Source of the DNA: Aphelenchoides besseyi
Taxonomy: Eukaryota > Nematoda > Chromadorea > Rhabditida > Aphelenchoididae
Assembly (NCBI GenBank): GCA_024699855.1
Contig: JAMPIQ010000001.1
Span: 6,200,001-6,264,000, forward strand
Direction of reading: 5' to 3'
DNA: 64,000 nucleotides
Under the pieces are notes generated by a model. It did not search any database. It saw only the letters and a list, made by a program, of their open reading frames with translations, and was not told the DNA's origin. Position numbers and translations under genes: made by a program. Shown piece after piece: positions 54,136 to 64,000 of this stretch (position 1 is its first letter; the number at the start of each line of letters is the position of its first letter).

Positions 54136-55982
54136 TTATTGTCGCGATTGCTCTTCCAGTTGATCTTCTGAATCTTCAGGGTTTTCAAAGTTTTGGTTCT
54201 CAAAGTTCATCGCACGAATTCGCACCAAACTGACGGCCTTGTTCTTGAAACATGCGATGTAATGTTCAATGCATGGGTTGTTGGAGTACTTCAGGACAAG
54301 AGCGACGTTTGTAACCAAACTAATCAACAAGATGATTAGGACGAGAGCATTCCAAATGGTTCCATTAGACTCGCTTCCTTCGGAATGCTTGAGCTCGGTT
54401 TTGCCATCGAAATCGTTCAAATTGAAATCGAGTAACTGAAAGCGTTGAATTGTTTAATGATCTTTTGCACTTACTGTTTTTTCGTTGCCGTTTTTAAATT
54501 GTTGTTTGTGTTCCCATTTCGTGATTTCCTTCGATTTTTTCAGACCTAACTCGTGAATTGCAGTTTTACCGTTTAAGCGTCTAAAACAAACAGAAATGAG
54601 GATTTCAACTAATCGATATACCGTTGAAATTCTGTTGGTGACCAGCGTTGAACTTCAGCAAAAGTCGTGTTTCCGTCGTTCAACGTACAGTTCAACGTAA
54701 CCACCGGATATTCCCGCGAGACCCATTGCTCGTAATATCTAAATCTTCGACTCGGTTATCTTCATTTTCTCATCTTACGTTCTTTTTCCACCAGAAGTGA
54801 TTCGGCAGTTTTGATCGGGATTGAATGAAGTTGTTGCAGCAATGTACTTTCGATGACACAACGTAACCTCTGGTCTCATGAACATGTTACGCGCCTATGA
54901 TTGAGATTGTAGGACTTTAGTACAAACTGACACATACCTTGTAATCGAAGAATCCGTGTTCATCATCAAAGCTAGAAGACGTACAATTAACGTCACTGAC
55001 AAACATCAAAGTATCGTTCGATTTGACCATAAACTTCGGTTTTTTGTCTATTGCGTTTTCCAGCAAAGTTTTATGCGAGTAAGTGACTTTGTAACTCATG
55101 AACCAACCATATTCATCAATAGTTTTTTCTAAACTATTTGCTTAATACTCGATTACACGTTCAAGTTTACCTTGTCGAGTGTAAAGAAGATAAAGCTTGT
55201 CATTGGGAACCGTAACAATACACGCCTTAGCTCGGATTTGCAAACTTTCGGGTTTACACGTGAAATCGCTGTACGTGTAATTCAAAATATTCAAATCCGG
55301 ATTGTTCTGAAAACTAAATTGGATTCTAGGTCTGATTTCAATTACCGCTGCAAACTTCTCCTCGTCAAAACCGACGATTCCGTCTTGACGTCTTATGGTT
55401 TTCAAGAAGTAAGCCGTGTACAGGAAAGCACCGTAGAGTTTGCCGAGAGCGGCTTTTGGACTGGAAATGCTGATATTTAGTAGCAGACAAGCAGCTTACT
55501 TGGCATCCGAGCTGTTCAAATGGTACTTTTGGAAAATTGGATCGACTACCGCTTCGAACCCTTCGTTGCTGCCGAAAACCGATTTGCCGTATTGTTGTTT
55601 GAACCAATCATCTCCGTAGTCAAGGATCACACAGAAGTTGCCGACCGCGAAACGAATCTCTCTTTCGACGTGTTCGTGGGCTTCCAAAGCAAAAGACTAA
55701 AAAGCAATACTCGAAATGTATATCTCTTCTATTTACCTTCAGATCCATGAACTGAGCAAAGTTCTGAACTTCTGCCGACGATCGGTAGATGTTTTGAAGG
55801 ATCGGGTTAAAATCGTAATTCACGTGTTCGCATTGAGTTTGAAGATCTTCGTGGAATCTGAAAAGCTGGTTATTGATCGTCTGAATTCGAAAAACTTACA
55901 CAAGACGTCTGTCGACGTCTTCTTTGTAGACCAAAGCATTCGCCGTAAATAACAAGCAACTTATACGAATTAGGACGCGCAT
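54136..55982 (-). CDS. Type I membrane glycoprotein, family unknown
   Basis: Start MRVLIRISCLLFTANA is a signal peptide. Exon 1 (55982-55900) joins in phase to FHEDLQTQCEHVNYDFNPIL. Then come ALEAHEHVEREIRFAVGNFC, ILDYGDDWFKQQYGKSVFGS, LGKLYGAFLYTAYFLKTIRR, NNPDLNILNYTYSDFTCKPE, VSDVNCTSSSFDDEHGFFDY, an M-R-P-E-V-T-L-C-H segment, YPVVTLNCTLNDGNTTFAEV and a hydrophilic juxtamembrane stretch. The C-terminal exon has a membrane span (IWNALVLIILLISLVTNVAL) and an acidic tail (NPEDSEDQLEEQSRQ). Some 10-11 short exons give about 480 residues. Several N-x-S/T sites and cysteines (C-K-P, N-C-T) fit an extracellular domain, perhaps with Ig-like strands near the membrane. No known domain is recognised. 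It faces the next gene in tandem on the same strand. Confidence 0.62.
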
Positions 55983-56728
55983 TTCATCAATCTCTGCTGA
56001 GTAACGATAGGAGACGTAGTAATGGTCTGCGTTTAAGTAGTCGATCGGAAGACGGACTTTTCTCTCCGGTGTTCAATCTTGTGCGTAACAATTGCGGCAT
56101 TGTCTTCAATTTTTGTGCTTTCAAATCTGTGAATAGCAATCAATTGGTACCACAAGATACTATTAATGATGCAACAATACGACCAAGGAACAACGCTCAC
56201 GTCTTTGACTTCGATTGCCATTTACGACTATCGATTGCGTAATGTTAAGATGCTCTCAGGACATAATTCTAATGTTAGATTGTTCGCAGCTTGACTTTTC
56301 AGTCAATAAAATTTATGAACAAATACAAAGTATCTCTGTACATGATTATGATTGGGAACGTTTTAGCGATTTGCGATGAGATCAACACGACTAATTGGAT
56401 GAGAGAAAGAACCGGTATTTCGAATGCTTGAAAGATCCACGTAAACGGATGGTAAGAGTGAGATTAACAGAAAAAGTGAATTGAATAAAAGTGTGTGCTT
56501 TGGTTTCGGGATGATCCACGGGTTTGAATGGCGATTTAACGGAAAAAAATAATCCGTTAGTTTTAAGATTATTAGGAAGAATTTGGAAGCCACGAGGGAT
56601 AATCGATTTGGGGGAATTACGGCAATCGGCATCAGATGTAACAGTTCTTACAAGTTGTACAACTAAGCGACTAGCTAAACAAAAGAACATTAGGTTGGAA
56701 GATTCGGACAGGTCATTTGGATGGTGGG
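55983..56728. other. Spacer, no gene supported
   Basis: Spacer between two minus-strand genes; it should hold the 3' UTR of the secreted-protein gene and the promoter of the membrane-glycoprotein gene. Frames on both strands around 56360-56750 overlap each other and lack domains, so I treat them as chance. Confidence 0.4.
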
Positions 56729-58111
56729 TTATGTTCGTGCGGCCAATTTGAAGTAGTTGAGAATTTCACGACGAACTGTCGGCGCCAATTTCATCAATCG
56801 CTCGTACAAGAGATCAAGAATCTTGTCGACTTGATGTTGCCGGTGAAGTTGACTGATCTGAAATGAGAAAGTTAGTTTCCGTTATTCCTGACATTCTGTT
56901 TACTTTGCGAAGTTCGTGCCGCGTGAACAGTGAACGAGCTGCTTCGGGCGCTTTGAAACGCGTAAGAAACGAGCGGATTTCGGCCTGTGGAAAATGATGT
57001 CGGGACGAGGGAACGGCAGCGAGCTTCTCCTAAAAGCGATTGGTTAAAATGACGAATCTTGAGTTTGTAGTTGTGAAGTTTAGCTCATTAGTTTCATACA
57101 CGGAATCCTAAGAAAATTGTGAGAATGGTCTGTTTGACCGAATTTGATGTCAATCTAAACCCCAAGCGTGCGAACAATTCATCGATACATGACCTGAGAT
57201 GACACAAAGTTTGAACTAATTGTTGACTACGTTAAGCATATCGCTAGTCAGAATTATTCTCCAACAGCTGACGCTTATCATAAAGAGTATTCAATGCACG
57301 TGCAACGCCGGAAATACCACAACGATTAAACGGATTAGAAGATTTTTGTTCAAATGTCAAAATCGAAAGGTTGCGAACAAAATTGCAAGATTGTACTCAT
57401 TTGGCCCCCAATTTTTTGTTGTGCTTTTGACATTTAAAACGAGAGAAATTTGCTCTCAAAGCACCACCTTAAACACCGTAATTCGACGGAGCTTATAAGA
57501 TCTAAACCACAATTTGGAAATAAACCTTCGCACTGGATCGTTGGTGAACTACGTGGTTGCTAATTATAAACCGAAAGCAACGCATTCACATCATTCGAGT
57601 CTTCCAGCAAACTATTTCGAGTCCCATGAGTCGTGTTTTGAAATTGAAAGTTTCGTTCAAACATCGTAGTTATCAGAAGCGAACGGGTCACCGAATTCGT
57701 GTTCACACGCCAATTTTAGCGATCATTACGGTAACTCTTGTTTTTGACCAAAAAACTCACTTCGACCAATTCAGCTGCTTTGTAATGTTGAGCAGTCGCG
57801 TGCCACAAACTGATCTTCGCCAACTCGCCACGAGTCCAATTGAAGGCGCGGAATAGGCCGCTGTGTCCTGAAGATTGGAACGAAGTAAAATGAGGAATCT
57901 TCTGCAACTAACCGTTCAATCCGTCGCACTCAAAGCCGTTGCCATAGATTGCGTCCTCGTCGTCGTTGATCGTCTTTACATCCTCCAAATCGTAGTCGCT
58001 GTTCGTTGTCGAAGTGTGGCGGCGATGTCGGTAGGTGCAAGCGCAGCTCAGGATTGATAGGTAGACGATCAAGAGGATTGATTGAAGTAAAAGTCGCGGT
58101 GAAATGAGCAT
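56729..58111 (-). CDS. Small secreted helical protein
   Basis: The ATG at 58111 gives MLISPRLLLQSILLIVYLSI, a clear signal peptide with C-A-C at its end. An acidic segment follows (YDLEDVKTINDDEDAIYGNG). The second exon (about 57863-57758) reads AFNWTRGELAKISLWHATAQ. After the longest intron seen in this region (about 727 bases), the third exon (57031-56905) reads EKLAAVPSSRHHFPQAEIRS and FLTRFKAPEAARSLFTRHEL. The last exon (56858-56729) reads ISQLHRQHQVDKILDLLYER and ends NYFKLAART. About 175 residues, mostly helical after the leader. The helical C-terminal half is faintly like small secreted nematode proteins of the DUF148 type, but key residues cannot be matched. An alternative upstream start at 58159 would weaken the signal peptide. 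Confidence 0.58.
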
Positions 58112-58159
58112 TTCTGGGTTTGAGGGTGTGGAGTTGAGCGTAAGTAGAAAATCAGTCAA

Positions 58160-61100
58160 AAGCTTTGTGTGTATTCGAGCAATCAGTAAGGTAACGAAAA
58201 CGGTTTATTGCATAGAATGCAAGGCGAAGTCTGAAACTCACAGATAAAGAAATCCATTTCAACACCCGAAGATCTGAGACTATTTTAAGTTAACCGCCAA
58301 ATAGAAATGGTAACACGATTAACACCAAATGTGCACGAGTTTAACTAATGAGTTCAAGTGAACTCCTCGACGATACGGTAGTCAGTTGAACTGCAGTAAA
58401 TTCGAGACACTAAACTACAATTCTCTTAAACCTCTTCTTCAATAACGTTTGAACAAAAACTCGAATTGCGTTTGACTTTACGTTTTGAATTTCCAAATAC
58501 ATAACATCGAAATTGGCGACTGAGTAATCCGAACTCAAAGACTTTGAAGCAGTCCAAACAATAACATCCGTCGCATTGAATGTCATTGAGATTCGAATGT
58601 CGAACGTTGAGAAGAACTTCAACTCTTTAACCGTATAAACAAATGATCAGAAACGAAGTTTTTAAAAAAACTCTTTTGACTACTCCGCACAACCACCGTA
58701 GTCAAGTGAAACCGAGGACTCTGGAGAACAAAACTGCAGACACTCGACCGGAGGGCGGAGTCCCGATCGAGCAGCTCCAAGGGTTGAGAGGGGCGGAGCA
58801 GTCGGCAGAAATAAGAGAATTGCGGTTTAGATATGGAGAATGGGACTTCGATATGTTTTAACAAAAAGTATTCGGACTTAAGAGTACACGTTTAAAGTCT
58901 CCAAAAGTACGCATGATGAGTGGATAACGGATTAGAAAGAAAAAGAATGTTAAACGAATGATTAAAACGGCATAAATCTCCAAAAACATCGAACACAACC
59001 AATCAACTGGAGGTGTTGAGAAACATAGAAAGAACTACAGATTATTAGACGAAAATGAAGCAGAAGACCGCAAAAGACCAAGTGTTTTAGTGTTTTGGTT
59101 GAAACTGATTCATTGGCCTTAGCGGAGGATAATTCTCGTTATAGCACAATGGAACATTCAATTAGGTTAATACAAACGCATTAGTTTTTGTATTAAATTC
59201 CTCATCGAATTAAGAATTTGACTTAAAAATCGTGAAATCCAATTCGGTCGACCGTATCCGGCCATTCAAAACGACTTATAAGTACACTCGACTGTTTATT
59301 CGCACGCAATTTTGTTATTCCAAATTTGGGAATTAAACTTGAAAGTTAGAGTGTGGGTTTGATGATTGCGAAATCAATGATAAGATTCGTAGTAGACGAG
59401 ATTAGCCGCAACAACATTGAGAAACAATTGCAAGTAGGCGGCTAATCTTTGAATTGAACCTTCGGATTTGAAAAAACAAAACGTCTTCCCGTTTGATTCT
59501 TTTGCTTTTCAAGCACAATCGACAGCTGAAACGACCGGAAAGAGCAAGATCGTGTGTTGCTGTTGTCGATCGTTTTCGACTACGCAAAATTACTCGGTCA
59601 TTCGACTTAGCTATAGACAGCTGAATTCCACGAGAATCACGAGTTTGTGTTTTAGTCCAAAGGTGATCAATAACACAAACATTTCGGTAGGTTGGAACGT
59701 ACCGCATAAGCTAATGGGTTGATTCGAAATGCTCGAACAGTCGACCAAAAATAACCCGAGGGCTAATTGTTCCCACTCGTTAGTGTGAAAACAACTCCAT
59801 TTTGTTAGTCACAGGTTTGACCACGTTAGATTACTCAAATGTTTCGGCCAAATCTATTTTACACAGAAAACAACCGCAGTGTTTGTGATCTGTTAATGAG
59901 TTGCACATGCGATAACCGGCCGTACACAAATCGAATTGATTTCCGATGTTGAAGTTTCAGCAATCACCGAGTAAACACGGACTTGATTTCTCAACTTTTC
60001 TGGTTCCAATCGTTGGTGCTGCGTATTGGCTGTTGTCTAATCGGAATTACAAATTGAACGAACCGTCAAAGTCCGAAGGTCGAGTTTCCCGGAATGTTAC
60101 GTTCGACTATTTGTGGTCTACAAGAGCGCAACAATAATCACATCTAGTTTGTAACAGGAGCTCAAAAACCTAAAAATTTTCAACCGCCAAAATTCAATTT
60201 GTTCAGAAATTGACGTTGCTTGTGGTCATCAGCCAAAAAAAACTGTTTTTCCCTTTCAACCACAAAACCCGTCATTAAAACCAATTCAACTACCTCAACC
60301 TTAACATTGCGGCTCAAATCCACGGGTAGTTTTCGGCTTAAGAGCATTTGGTTCGAAGTGAAAAGCCCAAAAATAGCCATCAGCACAAGCACCTGTCGTT
60401 TCGTATAGTAAACAAACAACTGGAAAGCAGACCAAAGAAGACGGCAATTAGACGTCGTGACGACAAAACAAAAGGCCTCATTGTGGTTGGAGGTTGTGAT
60501 TTGCGAGGACCCTAAGATCCGAATGTTGTCACGAAAAACTATTACGTGAGGTCAACGACACGAAGTCGTCGAATACGAAAACACGTTTCGTTGAATACGT
60601 CTACGCAATCGACCGTCGTGTGCACACGCGGTTGGAAAACAATCGAGACTAAGTTTTCGCGGTCGCTAATTAACGAACGAAAGCTCGTGACCAGTGCTCC
60701 GTTTATTTTCGTATCATACGGTCGTTTCAAGAACACAGGAAGTTGTTCAAAACCGTTTAATGACCGTCTAATGAAGGGAAGTAAAAGAGGTGCTGCAAAC
60801 AACGTAATTGCTGTTTGTGTGTTTCATATCTTACACCAATTCAATTGTGCGAAATTTTTGGAAGCAAATTTGCTCGGTGGTTATTTTCGAACTTAAACTC
60901 GAGTGAATTAGTTCGTGGGTTTGGAACCGAAGATTAATTCTCAAGGTCGTTGATTGATTTAACGCCAATTAGTCTTCGAATAACGACCAATCAATGAACG
61001 TACAACCTCCAACACAAGGTAAACAAATACATACGTCGACTTCAATTCCGAAGATTCGAATGCAACGAGAAACAAACTCTCGACCTTCGTTCGTAGTCCA

Positions 61101-64000
61101 GCATCAGCACGAGCAATTTGTTCACGCTCATTTCCGCATGATTAAGTGCAAAGCTCGTCTTCCAACCTTTAATCCGCACAAAACATTCGAGAATCTGTGA
61201 AACGTTTTTGATCTCGGAGTTCAAATTTGGTAACCAAATTCCAAAGATAATCCCGTAAGAACTTAAATCCCAATTTCCGTTTGCTAACTGTTCAATCAAT
61301 TGTTTTAAATACAGCGCCATTGAATCCAAAACTAATCCATTAAATCGTAGAACAGAATCGTCAAGACCGGGTTTACCGTTTTCTGTTTAACATGACATAA
61401 TCTTCCATAATGCTCGAGGAGACTGTAAACTTGAAAACAAAAGGTCGTCGAACATCGACGCAAAATGTTCGAAGATCGTCGAGCAACTGCGTAGTCCAAC
61501 AATGGATTTAGACGCAAAAAGGAAGTACAGTTAACAGGAAGTTTTTCTGGTCATTTCGAGTCGGTAGATCGTGTAAATTTCGTCGATTAGACCCGAATCT
61601 ACCAGTCGAAAACACGCAATTTGTTTCCGTTTTAAGTTTCCCCTTCAACTCCTCCGTCTTCCTCTCGAACTGCCATTCAAAAGTCCAACTCCCGATCAAA
61701 ACTCCTGTGTTCCTTCGACATTGCACGGCAGTTTTCGAATCAAACTAAAAAGTACACGGCTATCGAATTGCCGTACGATGCTTTGGCGTTCAAATGATTC
61801 TAACAAGCGGAGGTGGTTTCTATTCTTGACTCAAATGCCGACTCAAAAGTAGTCACAAGTGTATAGTTGCATGTGAAGAAAAAGCAATCAATAGTTAAGA
61901 GTACAAAGTTAAAGGTAAACAACCACTTAAATTGCGTCTTAGAACCCAGATGCTTCGAATATCTTCGCTTCTACGTAGTTACAGTTTCGTAAAATGGACT
62001 GCAAATTTCGTTCGTGAGAAACTTCTTGCTTTCACGTCTCCTGCACATTCGTGCTTTGTGGAATTTGTTGCGTAGTTTGGACGATTACTCAAAGTTTTTG
62101 TAGTTTTCGAAAATGACTTACGAGAAAAAAGAAAACAACTTCGAGAACTTTCTTTCCAAGAAACCTCTACTCCTCGTCTTACCCACGATTGAATGTGTCT
62201 AAACCGCCTTCAGCTTCCAAGATAGTCGACTGATTGGATTTGTTGAAATTCGTCAGCCGATCACCTATAAAATTCGTCGGCTACGTCTTCAAAAAATCGT
62301 CTTTGTTGACGTACAAAAGCAATTCGATTCGAAGAAGAATTCGACGCTGATAAGATCAACGAGCTTATAGCGAAGATACGAACTTTGTTTGCGAAATCCC
62401 TCAATACGCCAAATGGACTTGTTTTCTTATCCCAATGGCAAATGAGCTCAAACAAGAGGGTGAAAAGATTTTCACGATGAAGACGTCTATGTAACAAATT
62501 GGGAACAACTGACGGGAGGATGAAGGCGACATTGATGTTTCCATTCTAATCCACAAAAACAAAAAATTTGAGATCGAAAATGTTTCGAAAAACGTGTGCG
62601 GAATTCAAATCGACAAGTTCGATGAAAAGACAGACATTCGCGTCGTCAAGAAGATACAGTAAGCTCCTTAGAGGTTAAGCCATTCATCAGATTCGAAGTA
62701 TCAGAAATCAGATTCGAAATCGTAGATCAGTTCATACGATTGTCATTGACCGGTTTGTTTCTTATTCTACAGTTATTTCCACATTCGAACGTTGACATTA
62801 AAATGCTGAGATTTGCAATTCAATTAACTGCCGAGTATTCAAGTGTAAAGACCACAAGATCGCAGAAACTCAGTTGAGCAGAAGTTGCATAATAGATTGC
62901 ATTCAAGTTACCACTTCCGAAACTCAACCGTCGAATGACACGTAGATGGCGCACTGTTTACGAAGTCGCCCAAAATACGTCAAATTGTAGCAAGAAATGA
63001 GTTTCTAATTGCAGTTATCAGCAGAAGAAAACTTCGTTCTCAAAGTCACTCCTCGTCATTTACGTGCACGTTTCTCGGAGCATAATCACGCAAAAGTTCG
63101 TTTGAATGTCACAACCAAGCGGTTACTTTAATTGTTGCATCCCTTTCACCTTGAGATCAATGACCACATGTCTATTTTTATAGCCTGAAGAACTTTTGAA
63201 CTAAACTATTTGAGCCGAACGTACAACATTTCGAAACCAAGAGTTCGACTCGACATTTCCAATCCACAAAAACCACTGGTGACGGCATTCGCACCGACGC
63301 TCCGTTGGGCATCGTAGATCTCGGAAATGTTGAAAGTGGATTAGAAATGCTGATTACAAACGTTTACCGTCGACCGATTTTAAACTTCTTGTTATGCCGC
63401 AAATCTTTTCTGTCATTTGTTTTCGTCACATCCGAGATTTACCTCTCGACGTGTTGTTCTCCACGATTACTGTGTTCATTCGTTTTATTTTTGGCTCAAG
63501 CGATTCGACGAAAACAAGTGGATGAGCGCAAATGTTTTGGAATAGTTAACGGCCAATAGCCACGAAGATTAAAGAGATCCCATGGAAGTCGTTTGCACTC
63601 GACCATTGAATTCTCGGAATTCCGAACGGTGAACAAAGTGCACAGTTTGATGTCTTGGCAAAAAGTGACACGCAAAATTCTGCAGATTTGTCGTTTGAAA
63701 CATTTGCGAACTAATCATCGGTCTTATGATTTGGCTTTAAATCTCGTAAAATGGAATTTAAATTAAACTAATGGCTAATAATTTGCGGCCCTTATACTCG
63801 CGTGTTGTATCTCATTTCGACGGATCTTCAAACCGCAAAACTGAAACGTGAATCTTCGAAGAATTGCGGAAGACCAAAACTTTCGAACCGTCAAATGACT
63901 CAACGACCACATTACTTCATGTCCTCGACTGTAAGATTATGCGTACGGTAAGTCCGAACTAAAGCACAAAAACACCAACAACCAGAAACATTCTCGGAAT
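58160..64000. other. 5.8-kb terminal stretch, no gene recognised
   Basis: Scattered short frames on both strands have no domains and no splice-consistent chains. Base composition is like other intergenic parts of the window. I see no LTR, long inverted repeat, tandem array or RNA gene. It may hold promoters or the far end of a gene outside the window. Confidence 0.45.

Noticed and set aside
56363..56751. Overlapping frames on both strands near the end of the secreted-protein gene
   Set aside because: Mutually exclusive, no family recognised, and they partly overlap a real last exon and its 3' flank.
58408..63559. Short frames at the right end of the window, including an 84-codon frame at 63305-63559
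   Set aside because: No domains, no signal peptide with a continuing exon chain, and no consistent splice sites.

Overview
This is a eukaryotic nuclear window, most likely from a nematode. The genes have many introns of about 40-60 bases with GT donors and TTTCAG or TTGCAG acceptors. Downstream genes of closely spaced pairs carry a polypyrimidine-AG acceptor just before the ATG, as expected for trans-splicing. The gene families fit too: a nematode FkbM-like methyltransferase-fold family, a sigma-type GST relic and BTB proteins. Exon structures are my own reading of splice sites and frames, with no transcript support.

Housekeeping block (about 2-29 kb). Minus strand from the left: a two-domain membrane protein with nucleoside 2-deoxyribosyltransferase-like domains (1953-3746), an FkbM-like type II membrane protein (8468-9609), a coiled-coil protein (9701-10887), CDC45 (12002-14092) and eEF1B beta/delta (14410-16493). 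The eEF1B gene contains a large in-frame exon encoding a DUF2431/BMT5-like Rossmann methyltransferase domain. Plus strand, diverging from eEF1B: MON1 (16666-18156), SNAP-29 (18260-19063) and a HORMA-domain protein (19200-20192), in an operon-like row. Converging on them is the TOR kinase gene (20403-28984). MON1 (Rab7 activation), SNAP-29 (autophagosome-lysosome fusion) and TOR (nutrient control of autophagy) therefore sit side by side. A decayed GST pseudogene lies at 11315-11882.

Mobile-element block (about 29-54 kb). It holds a 495-bp foldback element (29228-29722), a small BTB gene (31652-32292) and an 11-kb Pao/BEL LTR retrotransposon with an envelope-like region (32924-43962). The retrotransposon is flanked by a 5-bp target duplication and is split by a nested DNA transposon (35029-37515). 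Further right is a Tc1/mariner-type DD41D element with 237-bp identical inverted repeats (51064-52752). It sits exactly at the 3' splice site of a host intron.

Right side. There are several lineage-specific, probably secreted or membrane genes: a type I membrane protein (44244-45595), a Ulp1-like protease relic (49362-50153), an OB-like duplicated protein (50626-53388), a second type I membrane protein (54136-55982) and a small secreted protein (56729-58111). A 953-bp direct repeat with one mismatch links positions 1-953 and 46766-47718. Large stretches (3.8-8.4, 45.6-49.3 and 58.2-64 kb) show no gene I can support.
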